In this document: positions 6,555-10,763 of the stretch, piece after piece
Position numbering within the stretch: position 1 is the stretch's first letter
How the letters are laid out: every line of letters begins with the position of its first letter
The notes under the pieces: model-generated
Seen by the model: the letters and a program-made list of their open reading frames with translations, nothing else
What the model was told of the DNA's origin: nothing
Database searches by the model: none
Source: an uncultured Succinatimonas sp.
GTDB lineage: Bacteria; Pseudomonadota; Gammaproteobacteria; Enterobacterales; Succinivibrionaceae
Reading direction: 5' to 3'
DNA length: 10,763 nucleotides
Assembly (NCBI GenBank): GCA_902465145.1
Contig: CABQMD010000014.1
Span: forward strand, 1-10,763
Made by a program: the position numbers and the translations under genes

Positions 6555-7673
6555 TCAAATGAAGTCGTTTCCGCCTGAACCGCGGCTTAACATGATGGAT
6601 CCGGAATCTGCCAATTTTCTTGCTATATTGAGAATATCCTTCTGAGCGCTCTCGACGTCGGCTATCTTAGTAGGTCCCATAGCAGCCAAATCCTCGCGCA
6701 TTGCATCTGCTGCACGCGAAGACATATTCTTGAAAAACTTCTCTTTGAGTGAATCGTCTGCACCTTTTAGAGCTTTTTGCAAGACATCCGTAGGAACATC
6801 ACGAAGGAGAGTCTGAATGGATCGATCATCTACATCGTTTAAATTCTCAAATACGAACATGAGATCCTCAATCTGAGTGCTTATTTCCTTATCTTGAGAT
6901 CTGATCGCATTCATAAGCTGAGTTTCCGTCGAAGAATCGAGGAAGTTCATAATATCGGCTGCTGATTTTAAACCACCAATCTTGGCAGACTGAGAACCTG
7001 CAGATCCGGCAAATTGTTTTTCCATGATCTCATTTAATTCCTGTAAGGCCGCCGGTTGCACTTCTTCTAAGGTGGCTATACGCATAATAAGATCCAATCT
7101 TACGGGTTCTGGGAACTGCGCCAGGATCTGTGCGCTTTGCTCAGGTTCCAGATAAGAGAGAACGATAGTCTGAATCTGCGGGTGTTCGTTTTGAATGATA
7201 CTGGCAACCTGTCTTGCATCCATCCATTTTAGCGAATCCAAACCGCGCGATCCGGTGCCGAGGTTGATCTGCTCAACAAGGTTATTGGCTTTATCCTCAC
7301 CCAAGGCGGCGATTAAAGCATTACGCACGAAATCAGAATTTCCCAATCCGAGATTCGAACGCTTGGTAATATCAAGCAAAAAAGCTTTATGAACTGCATT
7401 TACCTGATCTTGAGAAAAATGTCCGGCTTGACTCATGCTCATGCCGAGCTTTTGTACCTGCTTTGGCTGAAGCTTTTTAAAAATTGAAGCAGCATCCTCC
7501 TCAGAAAGAGAAAGCATGAGCAAAACCGCCTTTTGTAATCCGCTCATTCCCTGCAATGCGGCTCTTTCATCATCGCTGAATTCAAGCACTCCGGAATTTA
7601 AAGCAGGCAGATTATTATTGCTGTTTCCGCCTGCAGGCGCATTATCAAGTTGCGCCGGAAGATTGTCTGCCAT
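6555..7673 (-). CDS. fliG: Flagellar motor switch protein FliG
   Basis: FliG is the uppermost C-ring protein: it binds the FliF C-terminus and meets the stator to generate torque. The 372-residue product exceeds E. coli FliG (331) because of an Asn/Pro/Ala-rich N-terminal extension of about 40 residues. FliG_N starts around GLQKAVLLMLSLSEED (45-60); the middle domain holds the conserved EHPQ at 163-166, and MFVFENL is at 272-278. By alignment to E. coli, the torque-helix charges are K303 (K264), R320 (R281), E327 and D328 (D288, D289) and K336 (R297). Every charge is kept, with two conservative swaps. The ATG lies 17 bases after fliF and is preceded by an AGG-containing site; fliH follows after a long structured gap. 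Confidence 0.97.
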   Translation of the reverse strand: MADNLPAQLDNAPAGGNSNNNLPALNSGVLEFSDDERAALQGMSGLQKAVLLMLSLSEEDAASIFKKLQPKQVQKLGMSMSQAGHFSQDQVNAVHKAFLLDITKRSNLGLGNSDFVRNALIAALGEDKANNLVEQINLGTGSRGLDSLKWMDARQVASIIQNEHPQIQTIVLSYLEPEQSAQILAQFPEPVRLDLIMRIATLEEVQPAALQELNEIMEKQFAGSAGSQSAKIGGLKSAADIMNFLDSSTETQLMNAIRSQDKEISTQIEDLMFVFENLNDVDDRSIQTLLRDVPTDVLQKALKGADDSLKEKFFKNMSSRAADAMREDLAAMGPTKIADVESAQKDILNIARKLADSGSIMLSRGSGGNDFI

Positions 7674-7690
7674 TTAAAACCTGCCGTAAA

Positions 7691-9556
7691 CTATTTATTA
7701 GATTGTCCTGCCTTGTCTTTGTTGCTCTCGCCTTCGAGCCATTCCTTCAAAACTTCTGCTGCCAGATCAGGCTCGTTGGATACCAAAGTTCTTACGGCCT
7801 TTAAAAGATCCGGTTCGCGTTTTAAGTTAGGCAACTCAATGCCGCCTCCGTCATTGATGGAATAAAGCTGATCTGCAAGTTCCTTATCTTTGGTGATCAA
7901 ATCAAGATCATCTTTACCCTCAAGCGCGGAACTGTCATCCAATTCTTGAACTTTGTCTGCTTCAGCATCGATAAGCTCCTGTTCCTCGCGACGCAAAAGT
8001 CTTACTAACATGGGGCGAATGACAAACAGTACCAGAAAGATAATTACCAATACTGCTCCGCCTACCCTCAATAGACGGAAGAAGTAATCCTGTTTATACC
8101 ACGGCAATACCGGAACGGCATCTGCATGCGGAAAACATACGGTTTCCACTTTGACAAAGTCACCGCGGTCTTCGTTCAACCCCAAACCGCCGCGTACCAA
8201 ATCTGCAATTTTCAAAAGATCCGCATCAGGACGAGGTTCATAACTTACAAGACCGTTTTCGTTGACCTTGCGAACGTAATCTACCGCCACAGACACAGTA
8301 AGCCGCTGCACCGAATTTGTCGGTCTTACCGTATGACGTACTGTAGTATCTACCTCGTAATTACGTACGGCCTCACGGCTTTCTTTGCGATTGTCAGTTG
8401 TCTGATTTTCAGCGCTTCCTCCAGTTCCGTTACGTAATTGCTGGGGAATGGATGCGTTGGCCGGAGGCTGGTTTGAAAGAGATCCAGGAACTCCGTAAGG
8501 TGTTCCTTTGTTATCATCTCCTTGTTGTTCTTTTAAAGTTTCGGAACGTACTGCCTGAGAATCAGGATTATAAAGTTGCGAAGTCTCTTCCTGTCTGGTG
8601 GTATCCAAAGTAACATCCACTTCAGCAGAATAGTTTCCTACTCCGAGCATGGGGGCCAAAATAGTATCGAGTTTGTCTCTGTACTGAGCCTCGCGCATGG
8701 TATGCATTTCAAATTGACGCTGAAGCTGATTTGATTCCGTATTTTCGCTACGCTCCGAGCTTAAAAGTCTGCCCTGCTGATCGGTAACCGTTACATCCTT
8801 TGAAAGTAAATTATGTACAGAAGAAGCAACCATAAATCGAATGGACGATACATTCTCAGGGGAAAGATAAGCTCCGTTTTTAAGCGTTACCACCACGGCA
8901 GCAGACGGACGGCTCTTCTCGCGCGCAAATACGTTGTCCTTCGGAATTGCCAACAATACGGTGGCACGCTCTATACCATCTATCTTTTCTATAGCTTTGG
9001 ATAACTGAATTTCACGTCCGTGCTTGATGCGCTCATTTTCAAGGCGTTGAGACACCCCAAAACCGCTGTCAGTCATAAGAATGGAATCGCCAAGATCGTT
9101 ATTTTCCTTAGGCAATGCTATACCCTGACGAAGCATTGTTTCGGTAATGGCCGAATATTGCGTAGCATCGACCATAATCGAATCACCGGAGAGACGATAT
9201 TTATAACCAGAATTATCAAGAAAATCCAAAACTGCGCCGATCTCACGCGGTGTATATTCACCAAGCAGTCTTTCACTTTTGGGAGTATCGGATGATCCTG
9301 CAAAAGAAAAAATCCCAAACAATACTGCGGCGATAAAAATCACCAGAACGCCGAGCAGCATCAGTTTGCGGGTTACACTGGAATTTTTAAAAAATTCAGT
9401 TATACCTTTAAAACGATTTTCTTTTTTTACAACAACACCGTCATTGCTCTGCTCCAGCTTGGCAACGTTTTCCTCTGTTTGGCTCTGGGCGTTCTGCGAT
9501 ACTGCTCTTGAAAGAGGGCCTCCCTGTTGCGGTACCGGTAAATCCTTGTCTGCCAT
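7691..9556 (-). CDS. fliF: Flagellar MS-ring protein FliF
   Basis: FliF forms the inner-membrane MS ring that carries the rod, houses the export gate and templates the C ring. The 621-residue product is longer than E. coli FliF (552). A polar cytoplasmic N-terminus of about 64 residues precedes membrane segment 1 (about 65-86, LMLLGVLVIFIAAVLFGIF). The periplasmic YscJ/FliF ring domain covers about 90-260 (including ERATVLLAIPKDNVF). A Ser/Asn/Gln-rich disordered loop runs from about 325 to 395, and a second conserved periplasmic region from about 396 to 480. Membrane segment 2 is at about 493-514. The acidic cytoplasmic tail ends in the FliG-binding motif EPDLLKAVRTLVSNEPDLAA (581-600). It lies 30 bases after fliE and 17 before fliG. 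Confidence 0.97.
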   Translation of the reverse strand: MADKDLPVPQQGGPLSRAVSQNAQSQTEENVAKLEQSNDGVVVKKENRFKGITEFFKNSSVTRKLMLLGVLVIFIAAVLFGIFSFAGSSDTPKSERLLGEYTPREIGAVLDFLDNSGYKYRLSGDSIMVDATQYSAITETMLRQGIALPKENNDLGDSILMTDSGFGVSQRLENERIKHGREIQLSKAIEKIDGIERATVLLAIPKDNVFAREKSRPSAAVVVTLKNGAYLSPENVSSIRFMVASSVHNLLSKDVTVTDQQGRLLSSERSENTESNQLQRQFEMHTMREAQYRDKLDTILAPMLGVGNYSAEVDVTLDTTRQEETSQLYNPDSQAVRSETLKEQQGDDNKGTPYGVPGSLSNQPPANASIPQQLRNGTGGSAENQTTDNRKESREAVRNYEVDTTVRHTVRPTNSVQRLTVSVAVDYVRKVNENGLVSYEPRPDADLLKIADLVRGGLGLNEDRGDFVKVETVCFPHADAVPVLPWYKQDYFFRLLRVGGAVLVIIFLVLFVIRPMLVRLLRREEQELIDAEADKVQELDDSSALEGKDDLDLITKDKELADQLYSINDGGGIELPNLKREPDLLKAVRTLVSNEPDLAAEVLKEWLEGESNKDKAGQSNK

Positions 9557-9586
9557 GTTCTTGTCTTTTTCCTGAGTGCTTTAGCG

Positions 9587-10018
9587 TTAAATCTGCATCT
9601 GAGACACAGTCTTGTAGGCTTCTATAAGTTTATTACGCACCTGCAAAGTTGCCTCAAAAGAAATACTGGATTTCTGTGAAGCTAGCATAACATCAGACAG
9701 CGACAAGGATCTGTCGCCGCTGTCAAATCTAGTTTGCATATTTGTTGCTGCGTTTTGCAACGAGTTTACTTCTTCAAAAGCATCTTTAAGCAAATTCTCA
9801 AAAGTCCCGACTTTTGTCTGAGCCGTATCTGCATTGCCAGAAATTGCATTACCTGCAACACTTTTGACAATATTATTTGTTTTTTCAGTTGCAAAAGGCT
9901 GCTGTGAGGGCAAAACTCCGGTACCGGCACTTTGCGATAAGCTATTCATCTGACGTTGCATGTTTTGCAACTGCGTGAGAATTGAATTTGAACCTATACC
10001 TGAAATCGTCATGCTCAT
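9587..10018 (-). CDS. fliE: Flagellar hook-basal body complex protein FliE
   Basis: FliE joins the MS ring to the proximal rod and is exported early by the type III apparatus. The 143-residue product is longer than the usual 100 to 115, mainly through a Ser/Asn/Gln-rich region at about 25-70. The C-terminal half is diagnostic: FENLLKDAFEEVNSLQNAA (73-91), LSLSDVMLASQKSSISFEAT (105-124), and the terminal VRNKLIEAYKTVSQMQI, matching the family 'VRNKlv.AY.eim.M.v'. There is no signal peptide, as expected. The ATG at 10018 has GGGAG 5 bases upstream; the in-frame ATG two codons later (10012) is an alternative at an 11-base spacing. It is the first gene of the fliE-fliJ unit, starting about 40 bases after the predicted sigma-54 transcription start. 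Confidence 0.96.
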   Translation of the reverse strand: MSMTISGIGSNSILTQLQNMQRQMNSLSQSAGTGVLPSQQPFATEKTNNIVKSVAGNAISGNADTAQTKVGTFENLLKDAFEEVNSLQNAATNMQTRFDSGDRSLSLSDVMLASQKSSISFEATLQVRNKLIEAYKTVSQMQI

Positions 10019-10068
10019 ATACGCTCCCGTCGGGAAAATGACAGTGTATGTTTGTCTGACGAGAATAT

Positions 10069-10084
10069 TTCAAAAAGCATGCCA
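10069..10084 (-). promoter_or_regulatory. Candidate sigma-54 promoter for fliE operon
   Basis: The minus strand reads TGGCATG-CTTT-TTGAA. The -24 element matches TGGCACG at six of seven positions and the spacing is exact, but the -12 element has TTGA instead of TTGC, so a usually conserved C is missing. Transcription would begin near 10059, giving a leader of about 40 bases before fliE. The site lies just downstream of the rpiA terminator, and a sigma-54 promoter is expected for fliE operons in polar flagellates, which raises its credibility. Confidence 0.55.
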
Positions 10085-10112
10085 GTCTCTGGTGTGCAAA
10101 GCTCAAGACAAG

Positions 10113-10144
10113 AAAAAGGCGTCCTGATCAAAAAACAGGACGCC
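10113..10144 (-). terminator. Intrinsic terminator of rpiA
   Basis: On the minus strand, GGCGTCCTG (10144-10136) and CAGGACGCC (10126-10118) form a perfect 9-base-pair stem, extendable by one A-T pair, around a 9-base loop. A run of five T follows (10117-10113), then CTTG. It begins 19 bases after the rpiA stop and insulates the flagellar unit from rpiA transcription. The plus-strand reading also has a short T run after the stem, but no plus-strand gene needs it. Confidence 0.9.
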
Positions 10145-10163
10145 TGCTTTTAAAAAAATAAAT

Positions 10164-10763
10164 TTACTTTTTAATCACCTGGACACCGTCTTCGGTTGCA
10201 TAAAGGATCACGTCTGCTCCGCGGCGGGCGAAAAGTCCTACGGTAACTACCCCCGGAATAGCATTGATCTTATCTTCCAATGCTACTGGATCATCAATAG
10301 TCAAACCGTGAACATCCACTATTTCACATCCATTGTCGGTAATGCAATCTTTACGTAATACCGGTTCTCCTCCCAAGGTTTTTAAAGTACGGATGACCTG
10401 CTCACGAGCCATAGGTATAACCTCAACCGGCAAAGGGAATTTTCCCAATACTTTTACCAGCTTAGATTTATCAACGATTAACACGAATTTTTTTGCCATC
10501 GAAGTTAAGATCTTTTCACGAGTAAGACAAGCTCCGCCGCCTTTTATCATGTGAAAATCAGGATCAACCTCATCGGCACCGTCAATGTAGACATCGTATC
10601 CTGGAACTGTATTAGGATCGAGAACTTTAATGCCGCGTTCTTCAAGCAATGAAGTAGTTTTATTGGAACTGGATACGGCTGCCGGCACTTTCACATGATT
10701 AAATCCAATCTGTTCGATGAATTTAACCACTGTAGAGCCACTTCCAACTCCCAAGACACCGTC
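10164..10763 (-). CDS. rpiA: Ribose-5-phosphate isomerase A, 5' end outside window
   Basis: RpiA interconverts ribose 5-phosphate and ribulose 5-phosphate in the cytosolic non-oxidative pentose phosphate pathway. The visible 199 residues correspond to E. coli residues about 21-219, so about 20 N-terminal residues are missing; the frame is open to the right edge (DGVLGVGSGST) and the TTG at 10754 is not a credible start. Conserved elements, numbered in this fragment, are the phosphate-binding GVGSGST at 5-11, SSSN at 31-34, the active-site DGADE at 61-65, KGGGACLTREK at 74-84 with the catalytic-base Glu (E. coli E103) at 83, GKFPLPVEVIPMAR at 107-120, and AIPGVVTVGLFARRGADV near the C-terminus. 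It ends in its own terminator and is functionally unrelated to the flagellar genes downstream. Confidence 0.97.
   Translation of the reverse strand, partial: DGVLGVGSGSTVVKFIEQIGFNHVKVPAAVSSSNKTTSLLEERGIKVLDPNTVPGYDVYIDGADEVDPDFHMIKGGGACLTREKILTSMAKKFVLIVDKSKLVKVLGKFPLPVEVIPMAREQVIRTLKTLGGEPVLRKDCITDNGCEIVDVHGLTIDDPVALEDKINAIPGVVTVGLFARRGADVILYATEDGVQVIKK

Noticed and set aside
8126..8437. Plus-strand open frame of 103 codons opposite fliF
   Set aside because: Antisense to the periplasmic region of FliF with no domain or convincing start context.
10164..10754. TTG at 10754 as the true start of rpiA
   Set aside because: The frame stays open to the window edge, and about 20 conserved N-terminal residues of RpiA should lie upstream; the TTG codes for an internal Leu before GVGSGST.
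1..10763. Mobile elements, CRISPR, tRNA/rRNA, toxin-antitoxin or defence genes
   Set aside because: The window is filled end to end by flagellar genes plus rpiA; no transposase, terminal repeats, spaced repeats or RNA gene pattern was seen on either strand.

Overview
The window is one stretch of a bacterial chromosome carrying a canonical flagellar basal-body, export and switch gene cluster, entirely on the minus strand and therefore read from right to left: fliE, fliF, fliG, fliH, fliI, fliJ, fliK, fliL, fliM and the first 37 codons of fliN, which runs off the left edge. At the right edge, upstream of fliE, is the 3' part of rpiA (ribose-5-phosphate isomerase A), also on the minus strand and cut by the window end. 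The fliEFGHIJ-fliKLMN order, polar-flagellum-type sigma-54 promoter candidates and RpiA sequence point to a gammaproteobacterium. Base composition is moderate and somewhat AT-rich by eye. A family-level guess (for example Aeromonadales/Succinivibrionaceae) would be inference only.

Layout, right to left: rpiA (10763 to 10164, partial) ends in a strong intrinsic terminator (stem 10118-10126/10136-10144). A 145-base gap follows, with a candidate sigma-54 promoter at 10069-10084, then fliE, fliF, fliG, fliH, fliI and fliJ. Most of these are tightly spaced (17 to 30 bases, 6 bases, or a 4-base TTGA overlap at fliH/fliI); the exception is a structured 131-base gap between fliG and fliH. A 133-base gap between fliJ and fliK holds a very good sigma-54 promoter match (3452-3467), followed by fliK, fliL, fliM and fliN. 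This suggests two sigma-54 units, fliEFGHIJ and fliKLMN with genes beyond.

Together the products form the MS ring (FliF) with its rod adaptor (FliE), the C-ring switch (FliG, FliM, FliN), the cytoplasmic ATPase complex of the flagellar type III export apparatus (FliH, FliI, FliJ), the hook-length ruler (FliK) and the stator/basal-body accessory protein FliL.

The main anomaly is fliK. Its N-terminal ruler region and its C-terminal substrate-switch domain lie in two different overlapping frames (2206-3372 and 1842-2270), so as written the gene cannot make a full-length protein without a +1 shift within about 90 bases. Other points of note are 15 uninterrupted GxxxG repeats in FliH, a TTG start for fliI, and possible RNA structure in the fliG-fliH gap. 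I see no mobile element, CRISPR array, tRNA, rRNA or obviously undescribed system here.
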